The notes under the pieces are model-generated. The model was given only the letters and a program-made list of their open reading frames with translations. It had not been told where the DNA came from and did not search any database. Positions 43,697 to 52,263 of a DNA stretch of 64,000 nucleotides are shown in pieces. Each line of letters starts with the position of its first letter. The first letter of the stretch is position 1. This DNA comes from Isosphaeraceae bacterium EP7 (GTDB lineage: Bacteria; Planctomycetota; Planctomycetia; Isosphaerales; Isosphaeraceae), in assembly GCA_038400315.1 (NCBI GenBank), contig CP151667.1, forward strand, positions 4,661,174-4,725,173, in the 5' to 3' direction. A program made the position numbers and the translations under genes.

Positions 43697-44236
43697 TTAA
43701 TGCCGACTCGCGATCGGGTTTTCCGATCCCAGACTGTCCGCTTCAAGACTCTCCGACCTTGGCGTTCCCATCAAGCCAGAGCGAACGGCCTCGTCAAGGT
43801 GACGGTGGAGCGGGGCGTAATTCCAGGGAAGCCCCATCTCGATGACCATCGCCTTGATGCGGGCCAGGAATGCTTCGGTCAAGTCAGGTGCCAGCGGTTC
43901 GTAGGCCGGGTCGCAGAAATAAACCCTGCATCCCAGGGGCCGTGCGTCGCGTGCCGTGCACCGATTATTCAAATCCTGCCAGGGGCAGGTCGCACCGCCG
44001 TCAAGCGGCCTGGAAGGCGTTGGGGCATCGGCGAGGAGCAGGTCGAACTCCGGGGCCGAGACGAACAGAGTGTGCCCGTACTCTTCGAACTTGCAGCAGC
44101 GGCCGCTGAGCGAGCAGACCGGCGCCAGTCGGGCAATCTCCGCGTCGAGGTCTCGATAGATGCCCTGAAGCCGTTGTCGAAAGCGAGATGGGTCCGTCGA
44201 GTCTTCGTCGCCCAGTCGAGGAGGGTGTCCGCTCAT
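43697..44236 (-). CDS. YkgJ-type cysteine-cluster protein (second of the pair)
   Basis: 179 residues. Cys-rich signature: CSLSGRCCKFEEYGHTLFVS, then CPWQDLNNRCTARDARPLGC and RVYFCDP. This is the YkgJ/CxxCxxCC pattern annotated as a putative zinc- or iron-chelating domain. It starts in the ATGA overlap with the gene at 44233, so the two are translationally coupled. Function unknown; the position next to moaA and another cysteine-cluster gene suggests metal handling or protein modification, an inference. Confidence 0.88.
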   Translation of the reverse strand: MSGHPPRLGDEDSTDPSRFRQRLQGIYRDLDAEIARLAPVCSLSGRCCKFEEYGHTLFVSAPEFDLLLADAPTPSRPLDGGATCPWQDLNNRCTARDARPLGCRVYFCDPAYEPLAPDLTEAFLARIKAMVIEMGLPWNYAPLHRHLDEAVRSGLMGTPRSESLEADSLGSENPIASRH

Positions 44237-44652
44237 AAGCCAACCCTCGCGGCGTTCAGGCGGATTTCATCGAGGGTAAAGACGCGGCCGACCCCGGCAC
44301 CCGGGCAACCACGCTGGACTCGCTGCCAGTCTCCGGGAGTCTCGATGTTCTCATCCCAGAATGGCCAGGTTTGGCATTGATCGGGGCGAGCAGAGTAGAC
44401 TGTGCAGCCGCTAGCTTTCTCCCAGAAAATGCAATCGCCCCCGGGACGTTCAATCAGGCTGAAGCGGTCATTAACCTGGCGGACATAAGTCAAGCAGAAG
44501 GTCTCGACCGATTCTCCCCGGAATGCGGCGAGCCTGGCGATTTCTTCGTCCTGGACCCAGACGTAACCCGGGGCTCCCGTGCAGCAAGCGCCGCAGCGGG
44601 TGCATTCGAATGCGAGTCCGTCGCGATACCAAGGTTCGTCCCGGACTTCCAT
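44233..44652 (-). CDS. YkgJ-type cysteine-cluster protein (first of the pair)
   Basis: 139 residues. Signature FECTRCGACCTGAPGYVWV, then CLTYVRQVNDRFSL, GDCIFWEKASGCTVYSARPD and QCQTWPFW. Same domain as the following gene but a distinct subtype, with the CxxCGxCC arrangement at the N-terminus. Metal binding is probable; a catalytic role is unproven. It lies 175 bases after the moaA stop on the same strand. Confidence 0.88.
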   Translation of the reverse strand: MEVRDEPWYRDGLAFECTRCGACCTGAPGYVWVQDEEIARLAAFRGESVETFCLTYVRQVNDRFSLIERPGGDCIFWEKASGCTVYSARPDQCQTWPFWDENIETPGDWQRVQRGCPGAGVGRVFTLDEIRLNAARVGL

Positions 44653-44827
44653 CGCTGGTCCCTTCCGACTCGCCCGCCCGTCCCGGTTCGGGCCCAGTGT
44701 ACCGACGACGGCCGCCGTCGATCAACGACCTTCCGCCTCAAGACGAATCAAGCTCTCGGCTTGCGGAACAGTAAGGCGATCCGGGGGGTCTGGGTCGAGT
44801 GCGTGGATGGCTTGATAAGCGGTCGAA

Positions 44828-45826
44828 TTAACCGCCGATTGAGTGCATCAATCGATCTGGTTTGATAAAGCGAGAAGACGAGATTTGATGACCTTCCCAC
44901 TTACCTTCCACGCTCATCATGATCGCGGAGGCCAGGTCCTGGTCGCTTGACCCGTCGCGCAGGAGGCCACGCAGATCGGTTTCGTCGATGGCGAAGAGGC
45001 AATTTCGCAGCTTACCGTCGGCCGTGATACGAATCCGGTTGCACGATGCACAGAAGGGGCGGCTCACGGAGGCGATCAACCCGATCCGCCCGCACCCATC
45101 GTCGTAGTCATAATCCAGGGCTGGGGCACGTGCATCCTGGTTAGCGGCGGGCGTGAGGTGGCCGAACTCGCGCGAGAGGATTTCGAGGATGTCTTCGGCG
45201 AGCAGGACTTTCTGACGTTCCCACGCCCCTGCATCGAGCGGCATGTACTCGATGAATCGCAGTTCGAGGCGATTTTCGCGGGCGTAACGGGCTAGAGGGA
45301 TGATGTCCTCTTCGGTGGTCCCTTTGATTGCCACCGCGTTAAGCTTGATGGGGTCGAAACCGGCGTCCTTCGCGGCTTGAATCCCTTCGAGCGTTTGCTC
45401 AAGGCCCGTTCGACGGGTGAGGGTGAGGAACCGGGCCGGGTCCATTGTGTCCAGGCTGACGTTGAGGCGGAGGAGCCCGGCGTCCCGTAGCCGTCGCGCG
45501 AGCGGGGCTAACAGGATCCCGTTGGTCGTGAGGCCGACGTCCTCGATCCCTGGGACTGCGGCGATCTTCTCGACGAGATGCGGGAGATCCCTGCGGACGA
45601 GCGGCTCTCCGCCGGTCAGTCGAATCTTGTTGACGCCCAGTGAGGCCGCGACGAGGACGATCCGGTGAATTTCCTCGTAGCTGAGCAGGTGCTGGCGGGG
45701 CATGAAGTCGACGACCTCGGGCATGCAATACACGCACCGGATATTGCAGCGGTCGGTCACGCTGATCCGGAGGTTGTTGTGCACCCGGCCGAAGGAGTCG
45801 ACGAGGCGTCCTGTCGTATCATTCAT
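44828..45826 (-). CDS. moaA: GTP 3',8-cyclase MoaA
   Basis: 332 residues from ATG at 45826; a longer in-frame reading to 45919 is rejected. Radical SAM enzyme of molybdenum-cofactor synthesis: turns GTP into 3',8-cyclo-7,8-dihydro-GTP. The radical SAM cluster is C27, C31, C34 in SVTDRCNIRCVYCMPE, and the second Fe-S cluster is C259, C262, C276 in PFCASCNRIRITADGKLRNC. Also seen: KIRLTGGEPLVRRDL, LTTNGILL, RLNVSLDTMDPARF, RFIEYMPLDAG. The C-terminal GG (HSIGG) is required for activity. No moaC or other moa gene is in the window. Divergent from glnE. Confidence 0.95.
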   Translation of the reverse strand: MNDTTGRLVDSFGRVHNNLRISVTDRCNIRCVYCMPEVVDFMPRQHLLSYEEIHRIVLVAASLGVNKIRLTGGEPLVRRDLPHLVEKIAAVPGIEDVGLTTNGILLAPLARRLRDAGLLRLNVSLDTMDPARFLTLTRRTGLEQTLEGIQAAKDAGFDPIKLNAVAIKGTTEEDIIPLARYARENRLELRFIEYMPLDAGAWERQKVLLAEDILEILSREFGHLTPAANQDARAPALDYDYDDGCGRIGLIASVSRPFCASCNRIRITADGKLRNCLFAIDETDLRGLLRDGSSDQDLASAIMMSVEGKWEGHQISSSRFIKPDRLMHSIGG

Positions 45827-46018
45827 GAGGGACGCCGCCTCGAAACTGGTTGCTCGGGAGGGGTTGAGACTCGCCCACTCGATCCGTTTGATTGTAAGGC
45901 CACCACCGCCCAAACCCAAGGGGTGGACGGGCGCGGGAGGCTGCGCCGTGGCACGGAATTGGTATCGTCACGAGATCTCGGGGGATTGGGCCTCGACCAT
46001 AGCGGAGCGGCCACTGCC

Positions 46019-49000
46019 ATGTCGGAATCGCAGCCTACGTCGTCGATCGGCCGATGGCTGACCGACCAGAGCAGGCCGGAGCAGGTGAAGATCTGGCTCT
46101 CAGGGGTCGGTGTCCGCGACACGGAACGCGCCGAGGCCGACCTGCGCGACCTCGCAAGGCGGGCGCACAGTCCCGAGACGATGGTGGTCCTGGCCGACTT
46201 GCTAGGGGGGCTGCTGAGTCGCAGTTCCGATGCAGGGATGGCGCTTAGGAATCTCGAACGATTCGTGTCGGCACATCCCGAGCCGGGCTCGATCTTGGCG
46301 GAGCTGGCAGTCTCGCCGCGCACGACCGAGATCGCGGTGCAGCTCTTTAGCTCGAGCCAATATTTCAGCGAGATGCTCATCCGCGAGCCGTCGTTGCTGG
46401 GCTGGTTGAGGTCGGGTGCCGAGCGTCGCGACCGGGAAGATCTGGTCGAGGACCTCTGGGCCGAGCTCAAAGATGTCGGGGACGAAGGGCGTGAGAGGCT
46501 CGTTCTCCGGCGGTTCCGCCGCAGGGAGCTGCTCCGGATCGGGTTCAACGACATTGTCCGGGGCGTGCCGCTTGAGGTCACCACGCAGGACCTCTCGCAC
46601 CTGGCCGACTCGTGCGTCGAGTGCGCCTACCGCCTGGCCAGGCGCAGGGCGAGAGCCAGGCATGGCGAGGGGCTCGGCCACGATGGCACGCCGATCAGAT
46701 TCGTCGTCTTGGCCCTGGGCAAGATGGGCGGTACCGAGCTGAACTACAGCTCGGACATCGACCTGGTCTTCCTTTACGAGTCCGAAGGGCAGACCGAAGG
46801 GCCAAGGTCGGTCAGCTTCGCCGAATTCTTCGCGAGGATGGGCGGCGACATGGTCCGACTTCTCTCGGATCACACCGAGTTGGGAGTGGGATACCGGGTC
46901 GATATGCGTCTGCGGCCGGACGGCGACCAGGGACCACTCGCTCGATCGCTCTCGGGCACGCTGGAGTACTACGTCAACAGCGGTCGGACCTGGGAGCGGC
47001 AGGCCCTGATCAAGTGCCGGGCAGTCGCCGGCGACCTCGCCCTGGGCGAGCAGTTCTTGCATGCGATCGCCCCGTTCGTTTATCGGAGGTATCTGGGCGC
47101 GACGGAGATCGCCGAGATCAAGACGATGAAGCGGCGGATCGAGGGCCGGACGATCTCCGCGGGCGAGGCCGACTTGGAGGTGAAGACCGGCCACGGCGGG
47201 ATTCGTGACGTCGAATTCGTCGTCCAGTTCCTCCAACTCTTGCACGGAGGCCTGCTGCCTGGCGTGAGGGACTCGAACACGCTGATCGCCCTTTCGAAAC
47301 TGGAGGAGGTAGGCTGCCTGACCCCCGAGGAGCGGGGGATCATGGACGACACGTATCGATTCCTGAGGCAGGTTGAGCACCGGCTTCAGACGATGTTCGA
47401 CCGCCAGACCCACAAGATGCCAGCGGACTCCGAAGGGGCCCGCACGCTGGCGATTCGGATGGGGTATCCCCCACTCAATCGCTGGGAGGATCGGGTCGGC
47501 CCGTCGGAGCGATTCCTGTCCGACTACCGCGCGAAAGCCGAGCTCAATCGGCGGATCCTGAATCATTTGCTGCACGACGCCTTCCGCGACGACGACGGGG
47601 CCGCGGCGGACCCGGTGGTCGACCTGGTCCTCGACCCTGAGCCGCCGCCCGAACTGATCGCGTCCGCGCTGGCGCGTTATCCCTTCCGCGACCCGTCGCT
47701 GGCGTATCAGAACCTGATGGCCCTGGCCCGAGAAGAGTACCTGTTCCTGTCGCAGGCAAGGTGCCGGCACTTCCTGGCAGCGATTGCGCCCAGGCTTTTG
47801 CAGGCTGTCGCGGAGACGTCCGACCCGGACATGGCCCTGAACAACCTGGAGAAGGTCTCGGCCTCGCTCGGAGCTAAGGCGATGCTCTGGGAACTGTTCA
47901 ACTACAACCCGCCGACCTTACGCCTGTTCGTCGAGGTCTGCGCCACGAGCCAGCTCCTTTCGGAGATCCTGATCGGTAATCCGGGGATGATCGACGACCT
48001 GATGGATTCGCTGGTCGTCGACCGGCCTCAGCCGGGCAAGGCCATCCGCACGGAGCTTGCCGAACTCTGTCATGGAGCCGAGGACCTGGCGCCGATCCTG
48101 GTCGGATTCCGCAACAAAGAATGGATCCGGATCGGCACGCGCGACGTGCTGGGCCGTGAGCCGATCCGCGACGTCACGAGAGAGCTTTCCGATGTGGCCG
48201 AGGCGATCGTCGGCCAGGTGGCACGCGTGGAGTGGGACCGAAGGGCGGAGAAGCACGGCGAGCCCCGGACGATCGAAGGGGCCCGCGACCGGTGGGCGAT
48301 CGTGGCGCTGGGCAAGTTCGGCGGAAGGGAGTTGAACTACCGGAGCGACCTCGACCTGGTGTTCCTGAACGAGTCGGACGGCCGGACCGTTCGCCGGGCG
48401 TCGGTCCCGATCGACAACGACTTGTTCCTGACGGAGGTGGTGCGTCGACTGATCAAATCGCTCGCCGATCCCGCCTCTCCCGGCCCGCTTTACGTCGTGG
48501 ACACACGCCTGAGGCCGCATGGGGGCTCGGGGCCGCTGGTGCTGACCCTGTCGGCCTTCGTCGACTATTTTGCGACCCAGGCCAAACCCTGGGAACTGCT
48601 GGCGTTGACGAAGGCGCGGGTGATCTTCTCATCGGGAGACTTCGGCAAGAAGGTCTCTGAGTCGATCCAGGAAACACTGACGAATCAGGTGGACGCTTGC
48701 CTCTTGGGCGCCGAGGCCCTGGCGATGCGTAAAAGGCTGCAAGATTCGAGGTCGCCCGGCGACCTGAAACGCGGTGCGGGGGGCCTGGTGGACGTCGAGT
48801 TCGTGGTCCAGTACCTGCAACTGGTCAACGCACGGGAGCATCCCGAGATCCTGAGAACGAACACCTGGGATGCCCTGGATGCCCTGAAGCGGGCCGGCAT
48901 CCTGAGTCGTTCCGACCACGCCTCGCTCCGCGACGCATACGACTTTCTGCGAGCGGTGGAAAGCCGTCTGCGGATCGTCAGGAACAGGAGCTCAACCGGC

Positions 49001-49171
49001 TGGCCGGAGCAGGACGAGGAAGTAGCGAAGCTGGCCAGGCGACTACCCCAGATCGAGGGGGACGCGCGTGATTCGGCCGAGGCATTCCGGGCCCTCAAGC
49101 TCGGGCACGCCACGCGGACTCGTGCCGTGTTCGACGGCTTCTTCGGGCGTTTTGGTGGGGCCAAGCTTTAA
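46019..49171 (+). CDS. glnE: Bifunctional glutamine synthetase adenylyltransferase/adenylyl-removing enzyme GlnE
   Basis: 1050 residues from ATG at 46019; an in-frame start at 45665 would overlap moaA and is rejected. Two nucleotidyltransferase domains: ALGKMGGTELNYSSDIDLVF near residue 231 (de-adenylylation) and ALGKFGGRELNYRSDLDLVF near 762 (adenylylation), each followed by a regulatory helical domain (KTGHGGIRDVEFVVQFLQL; KRGAGGLVDVEFVVQYLQL). Both metal-binding DxD motifs are intact, so both activities are likely. It controls glutamine synthetase in response to nitrogen through PII. The length is close to the family norm of about 950. Converges with the thioredoxin-protease gene. Confidence 0.95.
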   Translation: MSESQPTSSIGRWLTDQSRPEQVKIWLSGVGVRDTERAEADLRDLARRAHSPETMVVLADLLGGLLSRSSDAGMALRNLERFVSAHPEPGSILAELAVSPRTTEIAVQLFSSSQYFSEMLIREPSLLGWLRSGAERRDREDLVEDLWAELKDVGDEGRERLVLRRFRRRELLRIGFNDIVRGVPLEVTTQDLSHLADSCVECAYRLARRRARARHGEGLGHDGTPIRFVVLALGKMGGTELNYSSDIDLVFLYESEGQTEGPRSVSFAEFFARMGGDMVRLLSDHTELGVGYRVDMRLRPDGDQGPLARSLSGTLEYYVNSGRTWERQALIKCRAVAGDLALGEQFLHAIAPFVYRRYLGATEIAEIKTMKRRIEGRTISAGEADLEVKTGHGGIRDVEFVVQFLQLLHGGLLPGVRDSNTLIALSKLEEVGCLTPEERGIMDDTYRFLRQVEHRLQTMFDRQTHKMPADSEGARTLAIRMGYPPLNRWEDRVGPSERFLSDYRAKAELNRRILNHLLHDAFRDDDGAAADPVVDLVLDPEPPPELIASALARYPFRDPSLAYQNLMALAREEYLFLSQARCRHFLAAIAPRLLQAVAETSDPDMALNNLEKVSASLGAKAMLWELFNYNPPTLRLFVEVCATSQLLSEILIGNPGMIDDLMDSLVVDRPQPGKAIRTELAELCHGAEDLAPILVGFRNKEWIRIGTRDVLGREPIRDVTRELSDVAEAIVGQVARVEWDRRAEKHGEPRTIEGARDRWAIVALGKFGGRELNYRSDLDLVFLNESDGRTVRRASVPIDNDLFLTEVVRRLIKSLADPASPGPLYVVDTRLRPHGGSGPLVLTLSAFVDYFATQAKPWELLALTKARVIFSSGDFGKKVSESIQETLTNQVDACLLGAEALAMRKRLQDSRSPGDLKRGAGGLVDVEFVVQYLQLVNAREHPEILRTNTWDALDALKRAGILSRSDHASLRDAYDFLRAVESRLRIVRNRSSTGWPEQDEEVAKLARRLPQIEGDARDSAEAFRALKLGHATRTRAVFDGFFGRFGGAKL

Positions 49172-49184
49172 GAGGACGAAGCCG

Positions 49185-49217
49185 GATGCGACAGACCAAT
49201 CACTGGCCTGTCGCATC
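49185..49217. terminator. Hairpin between converging glnE and thioredoxin-protease genes
   Basis: GATGCGACAG / CTGTCGCATC, 10-bp perfect stem; the 13-base loop adds a CCA/TGG pairing. No long T tract. Confidence 0.7.
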
Positions 49218-49239
49218 TCGGGCCGATGAAGTCGTCGAA

Positions 49240-50829
49240 TCAAGGTGCCTCGACGAGCGCTCGCTGCGGATTGCGGAACTGGCCGGCCTTCCAGCCCGAG
49301 ACGCGTGAGTCCGCGGGACGGGAATCGGGCTCGGGGATGTCTTCCGCGTTGAGCTCCAGATCCGCGTCTGAGGGGTCGGAAGTCGGGGCCGTGTCGGCCG
49401 GGGTTTGCTCGCGAACGAGCCCGACCTGGACGCTGCGATTGCCCTCGTTCGACTCGTCGGACGTTGTGGGTTGCAGCCGGGCGACCCGCCGGTCACCCCT
49501 CGGTGAGTCGGTCTTCCAGCCGATGGCGCCCGGGTCTCGGATGCCGAGCAGGTCCGGGGGAGGAACGGTGATGTCGCCGGCCTCGGGAGACTGGGCCCTG
49601 GCATGTGCGATAAGGCGATTCTGGTCCTTGACCGCGCGGGGCTTGGCCTGGGCCAGCATCTCGCCGTTGTTCTTGCCTGGAGGGGCATAGAGGGCCATCA
49701 GATTGTTGCGATCGAGCATGGCGTAGATCGACCGCGGGGTGGCATACAGGCCGTGGTCGTCTTGCGGCGAGGCAAAGTCGCAGACGCCGGCGACGAAGCC
49801 GTCATGAGTGAACAGGCCGCCGCCGGACCGGCCCTGCTTGGGGGCGGTGGTGCACTCGATGGCCTCGTACTGCTGATGGCCGGGGACGTTCATCATCGAG
49901 GCCTTGACGATGACGGTATCCCAGGCGGTTGCGTCCTGGCCCTCGGGGCAGCCGACCGCGATCATCCCCATGTCCTTCTTGGGCTTCCAGAACGCGGGAA
50001 CGACCCGGGCGGCGGGAATACGCTTGCCGGGGCGGATGCGGAGCAGGCCGACGTCCTTGACAAAGTCATAGTCCATCGCCTGGCCCTTGTAGGTCTCACG
50101 GGCATAGTGGACCTGCGCGGGTTGCTGGCCGCTGAGCTTGCCGTCGAAGAGGTCAACCTGGATGGGGCTGGGGAACTTCGACGGGTGGGCCTGGCGTGGC
50201 CCGTCGAGCTTGAAGATGTGGGCGCAGGTGAGGATGATGGCCTGCTCGGGATCGCTGTAGATCACCGTGCCGGAGCCGAAACCGGTCATGTTGCCGGGGC
50301 CCTGCACCTTGATCCGGACGACCGTCTGCCAGGGCTTGGGGTTGATGGGAGCAGCGGGCTCCACAGCGACGTCGAGGTCGGCGGGCTCCGACGAGCCGTC
50401 GTCCTCGGGCGTGGGGACCGAGTTGTCGGCGGCCTGGATCTCGGCCGGGACGACCTCTTCGGCGGCCTCAGGCGGCGCCGCGGCGATTTCGGCGTATTCG
50501 TCGGCCGCCTTGTTGCGTGCGGCGAGGTAGAACCTGGCGAGCTGCCCGGCCGGGCGCGGACCGACTGTCTTGGCGAGCACCTTGCCCGAGCCGTCGACCA
50601 CGACGAATGCGGGGATGCTCGTAATCTGATATTTCTTGGCCAGCTCGGGCGAGCGGTCCACGTCGATCGACTTGATCGGATATTTGTGCTCGATGAGCCG
50701 GCGGACTGCCGGCCTCATCTCCTGGCACGGGCCGCACCAGGAGGCGTGGAAGTCGAGCAGGATTGGCGTGTCGGCGCGTTCGGCCCCGGCGGAGACGACG
50801 GCGGCGAGGAGCAAGGTTGTGACGATCAT
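49240..50829 (-). CDS. Secreted thioredoxin-trypsin-like protease fusion
   Basis: 529 residues. Signal peptide (MIVTTLLLAAVVSAGAE), then a thioredoxin domain (about 20-105) with the intact WCGPC (31-35) and the cis-Pro block ITSIPAFVV (about 69-77). After an acidic linker (115-160) comes a trypsin-like domain (165-380): H204 in LTCAHIF, D259 in KDVGLLRI, and S335 in QGRSGGGLF, a complete catalytic triad. The last 140 residues are polar and disordered, with EDIPEPDSRP-type sequence. The protein is predicted to be exported. It may combine disulfide exchange with proteolysis. Substrates unknown. Confidence 0.9.
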   Translation of the reverse strand: MIVTTLLLAAVVSAGAERADTPILLDFHASWCGPCQEMRPAVRRLIEHKYPIKSIDVDRSPELAKKYQITSIPAFVVVDGSGKVLAKTVGPRPAGQLARFYLAARNKAADEYAEIAAAPPEAAEEVVPAEIQAADNSVPTPEDDGSSEPADLDVAVEPAAPINPKPWQTVVRIKVQGPGNMTGFGSGTVIYSDPEQAIILTCAHIFKLDGPRQAHPSKFPSPIQVDLFDGKLSGQQPAQVHYARETYKGQAMDYDFVKDVGLLRIRPGKRIPAARVVPAFWKPKKDMGMIAVGCPEGQDATAWDTVIVKASMMNVPGHQQYEAIECTTAPKQGRSGGGLFTHDGFVAGVCDFASPQDDHGLYATPRSIYAMLDRNNLMALYAPPGKNNGEMLAQAKPRAVKDQNRLIAHARAQSPEAGDITVPPPDLLGIRDPGAIGWKTDSPRGDRRVARLQPTTSDESNEGNRSVQVGLVREQTPADTAPTSDPSDADLELNAEDIPEPDSRPADSRVSGWKAGQFRNPQRALVEAP

Positions 50830-51487
50830 GCCGCAAGGACTCCTTTCCCACGGGACGACCGGGCACCATCGACCGTCGTGAACGGGCGGGCTGGACTCCT
50901 GCGATCCGCGAGGGCCGAGGTGTGGTCGGCGCCTGCGTCTCGTCGGGTCTCGCCCCTCGGGTCGAGGGCGTACCGGGTTCGGGCCGCGCTACGCGAGGGG
51001 GCCACCAAACGCAACATGCCAGGACCCGTGAGGGGTCGGCAGCCGCGATGGCACACGCCCGGTTGCCCGGGCGGGTTCGCCTTGTGAAGAGGAGGAGTAT
51101 TCGAGGGGTGTTGCGCCGGCCGGGGAGATTCCCCGGCCCTTCGTCGGGCGAGCTTCGCGTCGAGGGCCCCGCGCCCGACCGTCATGGCCGAACGCGTCCC
51201 ACCAGCAATGCCCGAGGGCATGGCCGGCGAGACCGCGGCGTCGACATCCCTTTCGTTGTGACGGTCCGAACATCCTGTCGGACCGGGTCGGGCAACGTTG
51301 GGCGTCGCGTTCACCGCGGATGGCCCCTTTTACTCGGAGTGTGGCTTGTGTACCAGATCACTTATCGACCAGCCGGGAGTTCAACTTGAACGTCGATTGC
51401 GAGAGTTCCCATTTCCTCGGGAAAACTGACATAAATTCCAAATTGGTAGGAACTTAAGTGGGAATTAATGCTGGGAATTCAGGGATT
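50830..51487. other. Intergenic region upstream of the efflux operon, no gene seen
   Basis: 658 bases between the thioredoxin-protease start and the TetR operators. Open frames on both strands are Arg/Pro/Gly-rich and unconvincing. A hairpin GGCCGGGGA gat TCCCCGGCC lies at 51118-51138. The 150 bases before the operators are AT-richer, fitting a promoter. Confidence 0.45.
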
Positions 51488-51505
51488 CTAGACCGATCGG
51501 TCTAG
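51488..51505. promoter_or_regulatory. TetR-type operator 1 (perfect palindrome)
   Basis: CTAGACCGATCGGTCTAG, an 18-base perfect palindrome, 42 bases upstream of the regulator's ATG. Its centre is 32 bases (about three DNA turns) from that of operator 2. Confidence 0.85.
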
Positions 51506-51519
51506 CCCGAGCTTGCCTT

Positions 51520-51537
51520 CTTGACCGACCGGTCTAG
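51520..51537. promoter_or_regulatory. TetR-type operator 2 (near-palindrome)
   Basis: CTTGACCGACCGGTCTAG matches operator 1 at 16 of 18 bases. It ends 9 bases before the ATG at 51547, overlapping the ribosome-binding site, so bound repressor would block its own expression. Confidence 0.8.
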
Positions 51538-51546
51538 GATCAACTC

Positions 51547-52164
51547 ATGGAGACGAAAGCCGACCGCAAATCGAATTTGAGACCGGCGACCTATGAGGCG
51601 TTGCTCGATGCCGGGACCGAGCTGATCCTGGAGAAGGGCTACAACCACTGCGGCCTCGACGAGATCTTGAAGCGTGCGGGGGCTCAGAAGGGGTCGTTCT
51701 ATCACTTCTTCGCGAGCAAGGAAGATTTCGGGCTGCGGGTGATTGACCGGTACTCGAAGATCCGGCTCGCCAGCATGGACGAATACTTGATTGACCCCTC
51801 GCGGGCGCCGCTGGCGCGACTCAGGCGTTGGTATGAGAGCACGTGTCTCAGGAAGCTCGATCAGGAGTGCCGCATCGGCTGCCTCTTCGGGAGCCTGAGT
51901 CAGGAGCTTTCCAACCAGAGCGAGGCGATCCGCCAGAGCCTGGATCAGTGTCTTTCCCAGGTCCGCAAGCGTCTGACCGCCTGCCTCGTGGAAGCCCAAT
52001 CCGCGGGCGACCTGCGTGCCGACCTCGACGCGGCGCAGCTGGCGGAATACTGCCTCAATGGCTGGGAAGGGGCACTCCTTCGCATGAAGGTGGTCCGATC
52101 CGTCGAGCCGCTGGAAATTTTCGTCCGCGTCACCTTCGACCTGGTCCTCAGGCCCTGCTCGTAA
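51547..52164 (+). CDS. TetR/AcrR-family repressor of the efflux operon
   Basis: 205 residues. N-terminal helix-turn-helix: ALLDAGTELILEKGYNHCGL, then EILKRAGAQKGSFYHFFASK (about 38-57), the classical TetR recognition helix region with the YHFF end. The C-terminal ligand domain contains CLRKLDQECRIGCLFGSLSQ, with three Cys in 14 residues, recalling the YxaF/LmrA and AcuR branch. It is first in the operon and has two matching operators just upstream, so it should repress itself and the transporter genes that follow (permease ATG 99 bases downstream). The ligand is unknown; the Cys cluster leaves electrophile or redox sensing open. Confidence 0.93.
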   Translation: METKADRKSNLRPATYEALLDAGTELILEKGYNHCGLDEILKRAGAQKGSFYHFFASKEDFGLRVIDRYSKIRLASMDEYLIDPSRAPLARLRRWYESTCLRKLDQECRIGCLFGSLSQELSNQSEAIRQSLDQCLSQVRKRLTACLVEAQSAGDLRADLDAAQLAEYCLNGWEGALLRMKVVRSVEPLEIFVRVTFDLVLRPCS

Positions 52165-52263
52165 CCCAACCGTCTGACCCGCCCCGTACCCCGCCCCCAA
52201 TCATTTCCGCCGGCGTGGGCTCTCCCCTCGCGGCCGGGAATTCGCCGGACACCGGAGCCATCC

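Noticed and set aside
46202-47770. 522-residue open frame on the minus strand
   Set aside because: Antisense to glnE, whose motifs are unmistakable.
49603-51087. 494-residue open frame on the plus strand
   Set aside because: Antisense to the thioredoxin-protease gene, whose two active sites are intact.
50826-51389. Overlapping open frames on both strands in the gap before the TetR gene
   Set aside because: Both are Arg/Pro/Gly-rich without motif or convincing start signal.
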